This document shows positions 8,274-16,763 of a stretch of 64,000 nt of DNA, in pieces. The position numbers were made by a program, and so were the translations under genes. The first letter of the stretch is position 1, and the number at the start of each line of letters is the position of its first letter. The notes under the pieces are model-generated. The model was given only the letters and a program-made list of their open reading frames with translations. It was not told the DNA's origin and did no database searches. This stretch comes from Cryobacterium sp. PAMC25264 (GTDB lineage Bacteria > Actinomycetota > Actinomycetes > Actinomycetales > Microbacteriaceae): assembly GCF_019443325.1 (NCBI RefSeq), contig NZ_CP080383.1, positions 682,001 to 746,000 on the forward strand. Direction: 5' to 3'.

Positions 8274-9188
8274 GTGTCCTTGCGTGTGAGGCCGAACAAC
8301 CGCCGGCACGAGCCGATCCATCGTGATGGGCTCGCGGCGCTGGACGCCGCCCTGCCGGACCTGGACTGGAGGGTCCTGCCGCCGGGCGCCGAACGGTACA
8401 GTTTCTCCGCACCCAGCGGGCGCCTGGCCGCGACGGCGCTGGGCCGACCGGGCGATCCGCGGGTGGTCCTCGTGCCGGGAGCCACCGGGTCGAAGGAGGA
8501 TTTCCTGCTGCTAGCCCCGCTCCTGGCCGGCGCCGGGTACCGGGTGGAGAGCTTCGACCTGGCCGGCCAGTACGAGTCGGCCACGGCGGGCCCGGTGCCA
8601 GGCGGGGCCTACGACTACGGGCTCTTCGTCGACGACCTCATCGCCGTCCTGGAGTCGGGCCGCACACCCGTGCACGTGCTCGGCTATTCCTTCGCCGGGC
8701 TCGTCGCCGAGCTCACCCTGGCCCGCCGGCCCGACCTGTTCGCCTCGCTGGTGCTGCTCACCACCCCGCCGGACCCCGGCCAGACCTTCCGCGGGGTGCG
8801 ATGGCTCGGTCCGGTGAGCAGCCTGGTGCCGCCGCACACCATCGCCTCCCTCATGGTCTGGGGGATCGTCACCAACCGCAACCACACCAGTCCGGGCCGC
8901 CTCGCCCTCGCCCGGATGCGGTTCCGCTACACCAGCCGAGCGAGCCTGGACGCGATCATCCGCCTGATGAAGCACACCCCGGACGTGCGCCGGGAACTGG
9001 CCGGCAGTGCGGTGCCCACGCTCATCGCCGTCGGCAACCGCGACCTGTGGAGATTGCGCCTGCACCGCCGCTTCGCCCGGCGCATCGGCGCGGAGCTACG
9101 CGTCTACCCGGCGGGACACAGCCCCTGCGAGACCACACCGAACCAGCTGGCCCAGCACATGCTCACCCTCTACGCGCGGGCTTCGTGA
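8274..9188 (+). CDS. Alpha/beta-fold hydrolase
   Basis: A 304-residue alpha/beta hydrolase. The strand-turn GATGSKEDF after VVLVPG resembles the oxyanion region and the nucleophile elbow GYSFAG supplies the catalytic Ser; the GNRDLW segment is the usual position of the acid and the PAGHSPCET segment that of the catalytic His. No signal peptide or extra domain is seen. The substrate is unknown; this fold covers esterases, epoxide hydrolases and C-C hydrolases. It begins with GTG directly after a -10 box, and its 3' end overlaps the 3' end of the opposing glycosyltransferase gene by 19 bases. Confidence 0.88.
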   Translation: MSLRVRPNNRRHEPIHRDGLAALDAALPDLDWRVLPPGAERYSFSAPSGRLAATALGRPGDPRVVLVPGATGSKEDFLLLAPLLAGAGYRVESFDLAGQYESATAGPVPGGAYDYGLFVDDLIAVLESGRTPVHVLGYSFAGLVAELTLARRPDLFASLVLLTTPPDPGQTFRGVRWLGPVSSLVPPHTIASLMVWGIVTNRNHTSPGRLALARMRFRYTSRASLDAIIRLMKHTPDVRRELAGSAVPTLIAVGNRDLWRLRLHRRFARRIGAELRVYPAGHSPCETTPNQLAQHMLTLYARAS

Positions 9189-9964
9189 CCACGTCGGTGA
9201 GCGCGTGCGCGGCTATCCGCTGCGCGCCGACGGATGTGCCAGGGCGAGTACTCCGGCCAGCCGGAGAAGAGGGTGCGCCCGGCCCACGTCACCCGGCGGC
9301 CGAGGCCGCCGGCGGTTTCGAACGGGCGGGATGAGATAGCCACCCGCAGGGTTCGATCCAGGGTGACCGTGTCGTCGGGTCCGAGATGCATGCTGAAGTC
9401 GAGATCGTCGTGGACATCGTTGCTGCGGCGCCGGACCCTGCCACGGTTGGTGGCCCAGACCTCGCGACGCATCGCGAAGTTCGACCCGAACAGGGGGTAG
9501 TGACCGAGCCACAGGCCCATCCAGATGAAGTAGCCGCCGATATAGACGTGATCGCCGAGCCAGGCCGTCACCGGGCCACAGCCGTAGAACTCGCCGGGCC
9601 CCGTGTACACGGCGGTCGCCGGTTGCCGGGAGAAGGTGGCCTCGATCCGCTCGAGCCAGTCCACCGGAGGCACGGAGTCGGAGTCAAGCCGAGCGATCAC
9701 GTCGCCGATGGCCGCGTCGTATCCCGCCGAGGTTGCCGGCCAGATGCCCCGCAACGGTTCGGTGACCACGCGCACGCCGTAGGAGTGGGCGATCGTGGCC
9801 GTGGCATCCGTGCTGGCATTGTCCACCACGATGATCTCGTCGGCCTGTCGGCGCTGCTGGCTCAGGGCTCGGAGGCAGGTGCGCAGGAATTCGGCGTCGT
9901 TGTAGACGGGGATGACGACGGAGATCGTGATCGCTTCCGCGCCCTCAGCCCGGTCAGATTTCAC
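9170..9964 (-). CDS. Family 2 glycosyltransferase
   Basis: A 264-residue GT-A fold glycosyltransferase. The N-terminus ISVVIPVYNDAEFL and the DEIIVVDNASTD segment bind the nucleotide sugar; ARLDSDSVPP holds the DXD-type metal site. A hydrophobic stretch near the middle (GGYFIWMGLWLGHYPLF) may touch the membrane but is short for a transmembrane pair. GTG at 9964 is chosen because it overlaps the stop of the FAH gene upstream, giving coupled translation, and puts the fold near residue 1. Acceptor and sugar are unknown. The GTs of this type usually build cell-surface glycans. Confidence 0.88.
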   Translation of the reverse strand: MKSDRAEGAEAITISVVIPVYNDAEFLRTCLRALSQQRRQADEIIVVDNASTDATATIAHSYGVRVVTEPLRGIWPATSAGYDAAIGDVIARLDSDSVPPVDWLERIEATFSRQPATAVYTGPGEFYGCGPVTAWLGDHVYIGGYFIWMGLWLGHYPLFGSNFAMRREVWATNRGRVRRRSNDVHDDLDFSMHLGPDDTVTLDRTLRVAISSRPFETAGGLGRRVTWAGRTLFSGWPEYSPWHIRRRAADSRARAHRRGHEARA

Positions 9965-10829
9965 GGCAGTGAGTTGTGAGCAGCCCGATGCGGTCGATGG
10001 AGACCGTGACCGTCGACCCGTCCTTGAGGAATACCTGCGGCTTGCGGCTGTAGCCGGCACCGCCGGGGCTGCCGGTGGAGATGAGGGTGCCGGGCAGCAG
10101 CGTGGACGTGAGGGACAGGTACGCGATGATCTCGGCCACGGTGCGCACCATATCTCCGCTCGACGCGTCCTGCAGGATGCGCCCGTCGACGTGGGTGGTC
10201 AGCCAGAGATTCTGCGGGTCGGCGATCTCATCGGCCGTGACGACGAGCGGGCCGGTGGGGGTGAAACCGTCGAAGGACTTGCACCTGGACCATTGCGCCT
10301 CGGAGAACTGCAGGTCGCGGGCCGTGATGTCGTTGACGACGGTGTACCCGAAGACATAGTCCAGCGCGTCGCGCACCGAGACGTTGCGGGCCGGACGGCC
10401 GATGATGACGCCAAGCTCGGCCTCGTAGTCGACCTGGCTGGTGAGGTCCGCTGGCCAGGAGATGACGGCCTCGTGGCCGGTGAGAGAGTTCGGCCAGAGC
10501 GAGAACACGGTGGCCGCGGTCTCGCTACGCAGCTTGAGCTCGGAGGAGTGCGCGGCGTAGTTGGCGCCGATCGCGATGATCTGCGGCGGGCGCAGAACGG
10601 CGGAGGAATGCCGCAAGTCGTCGACCGGGGTGAGGCTGGCGCCGTGCTGCAGCGCGTGAGCGGTGAGGGCACGCACCCGGTCGAATTCGGGTGCGCCCTT
10701 TTCGATCAGGTCTTGCAGATCGCGCGGGGCGTCGTCGATCACCTCGTCGAGGAAGAGCGCCTCGTCTTCCACCACGATGGCGAGACGGGGAATGGACTGG
10801 CCTTCGACTCTGAGGTGCGCAAACTTCAC
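9954..10829 (-). CDS. Fumarylacetoacetate hydrolase-family protein
   Basis: A 291-residue FAH-fold enzyme, a superfamily that includes fumarylpyruvate hydrolases, acylpyruvases and 2-hydroxyhepta-diene-dioate isomerases, cleaving C-C bonds with a divalent metal. The metal-binding pattern is visible as the YEAELGVIIGR block with its Glu residues and the later FGYTVVNDITARD block with Asp; the GSPGGAG turn near the C-terminus is also typical. GTG at 10829 is chosen: it follows TACGCT by exactly six bases and the first residues (VKFAHLRVEG) match the family N-terminus. It lies four bases after the Ada-AlkA stop and its own stop overlaps the glycosyltransferase start. The substrate is undetermined. 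Confidence 0.9.
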   Translation of the reverse strand: MKFAHLRVEGQSIPRLAIVVEDEALFLDEVIDDAPRDLQDLIEKGAPEFDRVRALTAHALQHGASLTPVDDLRHSSAVLRPPQIIAIGANYAAHSSELKLRSETAATVFSLWPNSLTGHEAVISWPADLTSQVDYEAELGVIIGRPARNVSVRDALDYVFGYTVVNDITARDLQFSEAQWSRCKSFDGFTPTGPLVVTADEIADPQNLWLTTHVDGRILQDASSGDMVRTVAEIIAYLSLTSTLLPGTLISTGSPGGAGYSRKPQVFLKDGSTVTVSIDRIGLLTTHCREI

Positions 10830-10833
10830 TTTC

Positions 10834-12591
10834 TCAGCGTAACGGGGCCGCGCCCATCTCGCTGGGACCCGGGGAACCGGCCGGTCGCGGCACCGCCCCA
10901 GCCGCACGCCACAGGTGCATGCCCGCGTAGCTGCGCCACGGCGCCCAGCGACCGCCGTGGCCGGCCAGGTCGCCGGCCCGGGCGGGCAGGCCGAGCCGCT
11001 CGGCGCCCTGACGCAGTGCGAGATCGCTCGTGAGCAGGATGTCGGGGCTGCCGAGCACCCGCATGGCCACGTATCCGGCCGTCCACGGTCCGATGCCGGG
11101 AAGGGCTATTAGCCGGGCTTGGAGGTCGTTGCGGCTCTCGCCGACGTCGAGTCTGAGCTCTCCGGAGGCCAGCGCCTCGGCGACGTGCACGATCGTATCG
11201 ATCCGGGCGGCCGGTCCGCGCAGCACCTCGCGGCCGTGCTCCGCGATGCGGTCTGCGGTGGGGAACAGCAGGGCCGGAGCAAGGGTGGGATCGACGGGCG
11301 CCGGGTGCTCACGGGCCGCGCCGTCGGCTGCCGTGCTGTCGGGGGCGGTGCCGCCGGGTGCGGGATCTGCCGGCTCGCCGCCGCCCGGCAGCGGGTCGCC
11401 GAGTGCCGCGGTGAGCCGGCCGAGCGCCGTGCGAGCCGACGCCACCGATACCTGCTGGCCGAGCAGAGCCCGGAACAGCGTCTCGTCGGCGTCGAGGCTG
11501 CCCGGCACCCGGATGCCCGGCGTGCGGCGCACCGTCCCGGTCAGGGCCGGATCGGTGGCCAGGGCTCGGTCGATGGCCTGGGCATCCGCGTCGAGGTCGA
11601 AGAGCCGGCGCACCCGGCTCACCAAGGGTGCGAGGTCGGCGAGGCTGCTCAACCGGGCCGTGCAGGAGATGGCGGGAGAGTCGACGGTGCCGGCCAGTGC
11701 GAGCTGCAGGGTCGCCCAGCCGTGCGGGAGGCGCAGGGTGCGCTCGTACCCGTCCGCCGTGCGGCGCTCGACCCCGGCCACGGCGCGCACGCCCAGGAAG
11801 TCCAACAGGCCCTGTCCGTCGAAGGGGGCGCGGGCGGGCAGCAGCAGACTGATCCGGGAGCCGGCGTCCGTCTGGCCGGTCGCTCTGCCCGCCCTCTCGC
11901 CGACCCGCTCGTCGGCTCCGGCGGTGGCCGTGCCGCCGACGCGGGCGTTGGCGCTTGCCGTGCTGGAACCGGAGCCGGCCCGCCCGCCGGACGACCGCGC
12001 GCCGGCTCGCAGGGCCGACGGGGTGCGTTCATAGACGGCGGCGATGGTCTCGTTGAACTGGCGGATGCTGCCGAAGCCCGCCGCGAACGCCACATCGGTG
12101 ATGGGCAGGTGCGTGCTCGTGAGCAGCACCCGGGCGGTCTGGGCTCGGTGGGCGCGGGCCAGGGCGAGCGGCCCCGCGCCCACCTCGGCCACGAGCACCC
12201 GGGTGAGGTGGCGTGGGGTGTAGCCGAGCCGGCCGGCCAGCCCGGGCACGCCCTCCCGTTCCACTGTGCCGTCGCCGATCAGCCGCATGGCCCGGGCGGC
12301 AAGGTCGTCGCGGACGTTCCACTCCGGAGAACCGGGAACGGCGTCGGGAAGGCAGCGCTTGCACGCGCGCAGTCCCGCCTCATGGGCGGCCGCGGCGGTG
12401 AGGTAGAACGAGACATTGCCCGGCTTGGGCGTCATGGCCGGACAGCTCGGTCGGCAGTAAATGCCCGTGGAGTGCACTCCGGTGATGAACTGGCCGTCGA
12501 AGCGGGCATCCCGCGACGACATGGCGCGGTACCGTTCGGCGAACACGGGGTCGTCGCCGTGCTGTCCGGGGATGAAGGTGGGTTCGGTCAC
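10834..12591 (-). CDS. alkA: Ada-AlkA fusion: methyl-DNA repair regulator and 3-methyladenine glycosylase
   Basis: A 585-residue fusion of the adaptive-response kind. Residues about 20-85 form the Ada zinc domain with Cys pairs YCRPSC and CKRC, the first Cys accepting a methyl group from phosphotriesters. Residues about 95-200 are an AraC-type DNA-binding domain ending near FNETIAAVYERTP. The C-terminal half is AlkA: an N-terminal beta domain, then the helix-hairpin-helix segment LPGIGPWTAGYVAMRV and the catalytic Asp in PDILLTSDLALR. A Pro/Ala-rich insert of roughly 45 residues splits the glycosylase domain. GTG at 12591 follows GGAGGG, although the spacing is tight. It probably controls its own transcription in response to alkylation damage. 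Confidence 0.93.
   Translation of the reverse strand: MTEPTFIPGQHGDDPVFAERYRAMSSRDARFDGQFITGVHSTGIYCRPSCPAMTPKPGNVSFYLTAAAAHEAGLRACKRCLPDAVPGSPEWNVRDDLAARAMRLIGDGTVEREGVPGLAGRLGYTPRHLTRVLVAEVGAGPLALARAHRAQTARVLLTSTHLPITDVAFAAGFGSIRQFNETIAAVYERTPSALRAGARSSGGRAGSGSSTASANARVGGTATAGADERVGERAGRATGQTDAGSRISLLLPARAPFDGQGLLDFLGVRAVAGVERRTADGYERTLRLPHGWATLQLALAGTVDSPAISCTARLSSLADLAPLVSRVRRLFDLDADAQAIDRALATDPALTGTVRRTPGIRVPGSLDADETLFRALLGQQVSVASARTALGRLTAALGDPLPGGGEPADPAPGGTAPDSTAADGAAREHPAPVDPTLAPALLFPTADRIAEHGREVLRGPAARIDTIVHVAEALASGELRLDVGESRNDLQARLIALPGIGPWTAGYVAMRVLGSPDILLTSDLALRQGAERLGLPARAGDLAGHGGRWAPWRSYAGMHLWRAAGAVPRPAGSPGPSEMGAAPLR
10836..10841 (-). promoter_or_regulatory. -10 box, leaderless promoter of FAH-family gene
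   Basis: On the minus strand TACGCT is followed by six bases (GAGAAA) and GTG at 10829. It lies in the last codons of the Ada-AlkA gene. Confidence 0.55.
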
Positions 12592-12709
12592 CCCTCCAGA
12601 CTGGCAGTGTCCCGGCGCGCACGGTAGCGGGAATCGGACACCACCGTGACGGTCCGGCGTCTCGGCTGGAAGCCCGGCCGGATCCCCGGCAGGAGTGCAC
12701 CGGTCATCG

Positions 12710-12715
12710 TAAGCT
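12710..12715 (+). promoter_or_regulatory. -10 box, leaderless promoter of PrsW-like gene
   Basis: TAAGCT, six bases, ATG at 12722. Confidence 0.7.
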
Positions 12716-12721
12716 GGCGTC

Positions 12722-13984
12722 ATGACCCTCGACCCGGCCGGGCAGCCCTTCCCGGTGCCCGCTCAGAGCCCCGTGCCCGCCCAGAATCCCGTGCCCGCCC
12801 AGAGCGCGCCCATCCAGAGCGCGGTCTGGAGTTCCCCGGTGCGCCGCACCAACGTCAGCACGATCGTGTGGGCGACCATCGGCATCGTCCTGGCCGCCCT
12901 TGCCCTGATACTGGTAATGGTCTACCTCTCCACCTTCCTGGGCCCCGGCGCCCTGCTGGTCTGCCTGGTGCTCGCTCTGGTCCCGCTCACCCTGGTGATC
13001 CTGGCTGTGCGCTGGATCGACCGCTGGGAGCCGGAGCCGCGGCCGGCGCTGTGGTTCGCGTTCCTCTGGGGAGCCGGTGTGTCCATCGTGACGGCGCTGG
13101 TGTTCGATCTCGGCGTGCAGATCGTGGTCGCCACCAGCGGGGTGGCCCGGCCGGAAGGTGACTTCGTTGCGGCCGTCATCCAGGCCCCGCTCGTGGAGGA
13201 AGCCGCGAAGGGCTTCGGCATCCTGCTGCTGTTCTGGGTGATCAGGGGGCAGTTCAACGGGCCCATCGACGGGGTCGTCTACGCGGCCATGATCGCCGCC
13301 GGATTCGCCTTCTCGGAGAATATCCAGTACTTCGGTGTGGCGATGCTCGACGGCGGCCTGACCGACCTGGGCGTCACGTTCCTGCTGCGCGGGGTGATCT
13401 CCCCGTTCGCTCATGTGCTCTTCACGGCGTGCACGGGACTGGCCATCGGGTTCGCCGCCCGCCGGGCGAGTGGGTCGCGTTATCTGGCCCTGGTCTTCCT
13501 CGGCCTTGCCGCGGCCGTGCTGCTGCACGCGATCTGGAACGGCGCGTTCTACTTCCTCACCGACGATGCCTCCCTGGTGGGCTACTACTTCCTGGTGCAG
13601 GTTCCGCTGTTCATCGGCGCGATCCTGGTGGTGGCCATGCTGCGCCGCCAGGAGGAACGGCTCACCCTCCGGCGGCTCGGGGACTATGCCGCGGTCGGGT
13701 GGTTCACCGCGGCTGAGGTGGAGATGCTGGCCACCCCGCGGGGCCGTCGGCAGGCGCGCGCCTGGGCGGCCGCGCAGCCGCAGGCCCGCCGTCTCGCGAT
13801 GAACCGCTTCATCGTGGATGCAGCCCGGCTGGCCTCGGTGCGCCAGCGCCTGGTGAGCGCCGAGACGCATCCGTCTCGGCGGCCCGCCGCGCCGGCCACG
13901 CGCCAGCGACCCGACACCGACACCGCCGAGGAAGCCCGGCTTCTCGGCCTGCTGATGCGGGACCGTGCCGAGGTGATCGGCTGA
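12722..13984 (+). CDS. PrsW-family intramembrane metalloprotease
   Basis: A 420-residue membrane protein of the PrsW/CAAX-protease-related group. After a Pro/Gln-rich N-terminus with a repeated PVPAQ unit there are about eight hydrophobic spans. The catalytic motif EEAAK is at residues 159-163, followed by the GFAFSENIQYF motif and a His-containing segment AHVLFTACTGLAIG, the three metal-site motifs of this family. PrsW in Bacillus cleaves an anti-sigma factor within the membrane; the target here is unknown and no sigma/anti-sigma pair is near. The C-terminal 90 residues are basic and probably cytoplasmic. Confidence 0.9.
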   Translation: MTLDPAGQPFPVPAQSPVPAQNPVPAQSAPIQSAVWSSPVRRTNVSTIVWATIGIVLAALALILVMVYLSTFLGPGALLVCLVLALVPLTLVILAVRWIDRWEPEPRPALWFAFLWGAGVSIVTALVFDLGVQIVVATSGVARPEGDFVAAVIQAPLVEEAAKGFGILLLFWVIRGQFNGPIDGVVYAAMIAAGFAFSENIQYFGVAMLDGGLTDLGVTFLLRGVISPFAHVLFTACTGLAIGFAARRASGSRYLALVFLGLAAAVLLHAIWNGAFYFLTDDASLVGYYFLVQVPLFIGAILVVAMLRRQEERLTLRRLGDYAAVGWFTAAEVEMLATPRGRRQARAWAAAQPQARRLAMNRFIVDAARLASVRQRLVSAETHPSRRPAAPATRQRPDTDTAEEARLLGLLMRDRAEVIG

Positions 13985-14005
13985 CCTGGCGGCCGACGGC
14001 GGGAA

Positions 14006-14069
14006 CGAGAAAACTCGCCGCCCGGTGGTGTGGCACTGCCGACAACTCTCCCGGTGCGACGAGTTTCTA
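14006..14069. repeat. Imperfect intergenic inverted repeat
   Basis: The left arm at 14006-14024 (CGAGAAAACTCGCCGCCCG) pairs imperfectly with 14051-14069 (CCGGTGCGACGAGTTTCTA). It follows the protease gene and could be its terminator; no T-run is present. Confidence 0.45.
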
Positions 14070-14145
14070 TGGGATAAGCATGCGCCCCGACATCGCGTTC
14101 GCGCAAGGGGGAATTTCTCGGTGTGCGTCTGGGCCCGGAATCCGA

Positions 14146-14151
14146 TTGGAT
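14146..14151 (+). promoter_or_regulatory. Probable -10 box of FKBP gene
   Basis: TTGGAT, six bases, ATG at 14158. The second base departs from the TANNNT pattern but the spacing is exact. Confidence 0.4.
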
Positions 14152-14157
14152 GGACTC

Positions 14158-14529
14158 ATGACTGATCTGAACTCCAAGCCCGAACTCGACTTCCCGGAGG
14201 GCCCCGCGCCCGAACAGCTCGACATCGTTGACATCGTCGTCGGTGACGGCGCCGAGGCCGCCCCCGGCGCGACCGTCGACGTGCACTACCTCGGTGTCGA
14301 GTACGACACCGGCGAAGAATTCGACTCCTCCTGGAACCGGGGCCAGTCGATCAACTTCCCGCTCGGTTCCCTCATCGCCGGCTGGCAGCAGGGGATCCCC
14401 GGCATGAAGGTCGGCGGCCGGCGCAAGCTCACCGTTCCTGCGCACCTGGCCTACGGCCCCGCCGGCTCCGGTCACCGCCTCTCCGGCAAGACCCTGATCT
14501 TCGTGATCGACCTGCTCGGCGTGAGCTAA
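14158..14529 (+). CDS. FKBP-type peptidyl-prolyl cis-trans isomerase
   Basis: A 123-residue single-domain FKBP, catalysing proline cis-trans isomerisation during protein folding. The domain is recognised by VDVHYLGVEYDTGEEFDSSW, the FPLGSLIAGWQQGIPGMKVGG core and the LTVPAHLAYG strand, all in family order (shown here as separate short blocks). There is no signal peptide, so it is cytoplasmic. A longer in-frame start exists at 14080, but the extra residues are not FKBP-like and 14158 has a -10-like box at the leaderless distance. Length matches the compact actinobacterial FKBPs. Confidence 0.93.
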   Translation: MTDLNSKPELDFPEGPAPEQLDIVDIVVGDGAEAAPGATVDVHYLGVEYDTGEEFDSSWNRGQSINFPLGSLIAGWQQGIPGMKVGGRRKLTVPAHLAYGPAGSGHRLSGKTLIFVIDLLGVS

Positions 14530-14567
14530 GACCTTTCCACACGCACCTGCTTGATTCGTCAGTGGTG

Positions 14568-14598
14568 GCCCCGGAGAATGCCGACGGCGCTCCGGGGC
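14568..14598 (+). terminator. Hairpin after FKBP gene
   Basis: Perfect 9-base arms GCCCCGGAG (14568-14576) and CTCCGGGGC (14590-14598), 13-base loop. No T-run, so termination is inferred from position. Confidence 0.45.
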
Positions 14599-14736
14599 AC
14601 CCCGACGCGATGCCCGTCCACGTGCACCGTCTGCGCGGATACCGCCATGACCTGCCATTCTGACGGAGCTGGCTGACCGGTGTGAGTACCGGCTCAGACG
14701 CTCGCGTTCCACGGTGCCGCGCGCCGATAATGGGTC

Positions 14737-15195
14737 ATGATCACAATCGACTGCGCCCGGGCCTTGCAGCAGGCAGGGCTGCGCTGGCACCCGGCATCCG
14801 GCGACTCCTTCCGCATCGAGCGGCCCGGCTTCGACTCCGAGGTCTTCACGGTCAGCGAGATGACCATCGAGGCCCACGAATTCGACACCGGAACCATCCT
14901 GGGCTTCAACGGCACCACTGAGTGGGCGCTCGATTCCCTCGCTCTCGAGGATGCGCTCTGGCTGCCCCGCGAAGATCAGCTTCGTTCCCTGCTGCGCGGG
15001 ACCTTCCGTTCCCTGCACCGGCTCGACGACGAACGCTACCGGGTCAGCGTGCACGTGCGCGGCGCCGACGAGGTGTTCGAGGCGCCAACGCCGGCGGATG
15101 CCTACGGCGACGCGGTGCTCATGCTCATCGGGCTGTCGGGCGCAGAACAGGCCACCCCGGCCGTGGCCGACGAGCCCGGCGACTCGGGCGACTGA
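14737..15195 (+). CDS. Conserved actinobacterial protein of unknown function
   Basis: A 152-residue soluble acidic protein. The N-terminal half contains a recognisable conserved block (DEV/SEVFTVSEMTIEAHEFDTG, then LGFNGTTEWALDS) followed by LWLPREDQLRSLLRG. Similar proteins are widespread in actinobacteria and are sometimes labelled as pilus assembly CpaE in databases, but no CpaE ATPase motif is present and I would not accept that label. GATAAT lies five bases before the ATG, suggesting a nearly leaderless start. It stands alone between FKBP and the convergent FMN-binding protein. Confidence 0.75.
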   Translation: MITIDCARALQQAGLRWHPASGDSFRIERPGFDSEVFTVSEMTIEAHEFDTGTILGFNGTTEWALDSLALEDALWLPREDQLRSLLRGTFRSLHRLDDERYRVSVHVRGADEVFEAPTPADAYGDAVLMLIGLSGAEQATPAVADEPGDSGD

Positions 15196-15238
15196 GCCGG
15201 CGCGGGGGCTGGCCCAGCCGGCCGGGCAGGAGAGTCGG

Positions 15239-15664
15239 TCAGTAGCGCTCGGGCTCGGGCTCCAGCGCGAAGCGGCGTCCGGTGACCTCGGTGGGCGTGA
15301 CCTCCACCCAGATGTATTTGAGGGTGGGCACCAGAGGGTGCAGCGGCAACGCGTTCGCGGCGTCGATCTCGGCCTGGGTGTCGAGCACCCGGGCGATGCC
15401 CTTCACCACGACGCTCCAGGCATCCGATCGGCCGATCGCGTCGGTCTCCAGGACCACCTTGTTATTCACGGTGAGGGCGAGCAACTTGGTGCCCTCCGCG
15501 GTGCGGAACAGCAGACGCTGATCGGCCGCGACGAAGTTGAGCGGAAAGATCTCGATGTCGTCGGCGACGGCCGCCGCGAGCCGGCCGAAGCTCGAGGAGA
15601 GCAGCAGCTCCCAGCACTCGTCGTCGCTGAGAACCTGAACCGGATCAAGGTCGTTGTTGTCCAT
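15239..15664 (-). CDS. Pyridoxamine-5'-phosphate-oxidase-like FMN/F420 split-barrel protein
   Basis: A 141-residue protein of the split beta-barrel flavin-binding group. The sequence SFGRLAAAV at residues about 25-33, then IFPLNFVAADQRLLFRTAEGTKL and a later AWSVVVKGIARV, follows the order seen in pyridoxamine phosphate oxidase-like and nitroimidazole-resistance-type proteins. Those bind FMN or F420 and reduce small molecules; the substrate here is unknown. Its start lies 19 bases from the hairpin at 15683-15717. Confidence 0.85.
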   Translation of the reverse strand: MDNNDLDPVQVLSDDECWELLLSSSFGRLAAAVADDIEIFPLNFVAADQRLLFRTAEGTKLLALTVNNKVVLETDAIGRSDAWSVVVKGIARVLDTQAEIDAANALPLHPLVPTLKYIWVEVTPTEVTGRRFALEPEPERY

Positions 15665-15682
15665 GCTTCATAGTCCCACTTT

Positions 15683-15717
15683 GCGGTCCACTCGGCGAGT
15701 GCCGCCGAGTGGACCGC
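15683..15717 (-). terminator. Strong hairpin after the surface-protein gene
   Basis: Perfect 15-base arms (GCGGTCCACTCGGCG at 15683-15697 and its complement at 15703-15717) with a 5-base loop. It is just past the stop of the LAATG surface protein and before the start of the flavin protein, both on the minus strand. No U-tract. Confidence 0.7.
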
Positions 15718-15728
15718 GGCGTGTTGCC

Positions 15729-16763
15729 CTAGCCGAGGGGCGTGGGGCGCTCTGCGAGGGTGTTACGGCCGTCGGACCGGTCTGAACGGCGGCCGAGCAG
15801 CATGATCGCGAGCAGGATGCCGCCGATCAGCAGGGCTCCACCGGCAACCAGGAAGACCGGCACGGCATCCGTGCCGGTGGCGGCCAGTTCACCGCCGTTG
15901 CCCGTGCCGCCGCCCGGGGGAACCGGCAGCAGCGGGCTCACCGGGCTGGTCGGGGTGGGCGTGGGGGGCGTACTGGTGGGCGGTGTGGTGGTCGCCGGCG
16001 GTGTGGTGGCCGGAGGCGTGGTTCCCGGCGGCGTCGTGCCGGGGGGTGTGGTGGCCGGCGGGGTGGTCGGGCCGGGTGTCGGCGTCGGCGTGGGGGTAGG
16101 TGTGCCGACCGGGGGAACAACCGTGCCCGCCGGGTACACAGTGTGGGTCAGCGAGGCAGAGCAGGTGACGAACGCGCCGCCGCCGTTGGCCGAACCGATG
16201 CACTGGTTGATCGAGACCGGCAGGGCCGTGCTGGCGGTGGACGGGGCCACGGTGCACGTCACACGGCCGGGCGTTCCGCCGCCGCGTCCCGAGGAGTTGC
16301 ACTGGGTGATGGTGGCGCTGGTGGTCAGCTGCACGGGGGCGCAGTTGAGGGCCGGGTCGCCACCGCCGTCGCCGGCGCTGTCGCCGCACTGGTTGACCGT
16401 GGCGGTCGCCAGCGTCGTGTCGCCGATGATGTTGTTGACCACCGTGACCCGGCAGACCACGGTGCCGCCACCGCCGTTGCCGGAGCCGTTGCACTGGTCG
16501 ACCACCGTCGTGGCGGTGGGGAAGCTCGTGGGGAGCACCGTGCACAGGACGGCGTCGTTCGCGGCGCCGATGCAGGTGCGCACGACGATGGTCGAGCTCG
16601 AGACGCCGGTTGACACGTCCAGTGTGTTGGTCACCGTGACATCGCACTCGATACCCTGACCGCCGACATTTTGGATGCCGTTGCACTGGGTGACCGAGCC
16701 GGGCACGGGTTCCGCGGACGCGGGTGCCGGGGTGGTGCCGAGGATCGCGGTCGCGGCGAGCAC
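15729..16763 (-). CDS. Cysteine-repeat surface protein with LAATG sortase signal
   Basis: A wall-anchored or secreted protein of at least 344 residues. Six cysteine-containing repeats of about 35-45 residues (pattern QCNG..N.GG..V.C) are followed by a Pro/Thr stalk (TPPATTPPGTTPPG type, about residues 215-275), then LAATG, a hydrophobic span and a basic tail (RRSDRSDGR). LAXTG is the sorting signal of class E sortases in high-GC Gram-positives. The signal peptide (RRGLTIAFGLVLAATAILG...ASA) lies mostly upstream of the first available start, GTG 16763. In the same frame, ATG 16895 with an AGGGGG ribosome site begins the reading frame but meets a TGA at 16811-16809. Either the 5' end is mutated, the sequence is wrong there, or translation restarts; see findings. 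Confidence 0.75.
   Translation of the reverse strand: MLAATAILGTTPAPASAEPVPGSVTQCNGIQNVGGQGIECDVTVTNTLDVSTGVSSSTIVVRTCIGAANDAVLCTVLPTSFPTATTVVDQCNGSGNGGGGTVVCRVTVVNNIIGDTTLATATVNQCGDSAGDGGGDPALNCAPVQLTTSATITQCNSSGRGGGTPGRVTCTVAPSTASTALPVSINQCIGSANGGGAFVTCSASLTHTVYPAGTVVPPVGTPTPTPTPTPGPTTPPATTPPGTTPPGTTPPATTPPATTTPPTSTPPTPTPTSPVSPLLPVPPGGGTGNGGELAATGTDAVPVFLVAGGALLIGGILLAIMLLGRRSDRSDGRNTLAERPTPLG

Noticed and set aside
9345..9360. GGTTCGATCC as a tRNA T-arm
   Set aside because: It lies inside the glycosyltransferase coding sequence and no cloverleaf forms around it.
14737..15195. Pilus assembly protein CpaE label
   Set aside because: There is no P-loop or receiver domain; the family is only conventionally so named.
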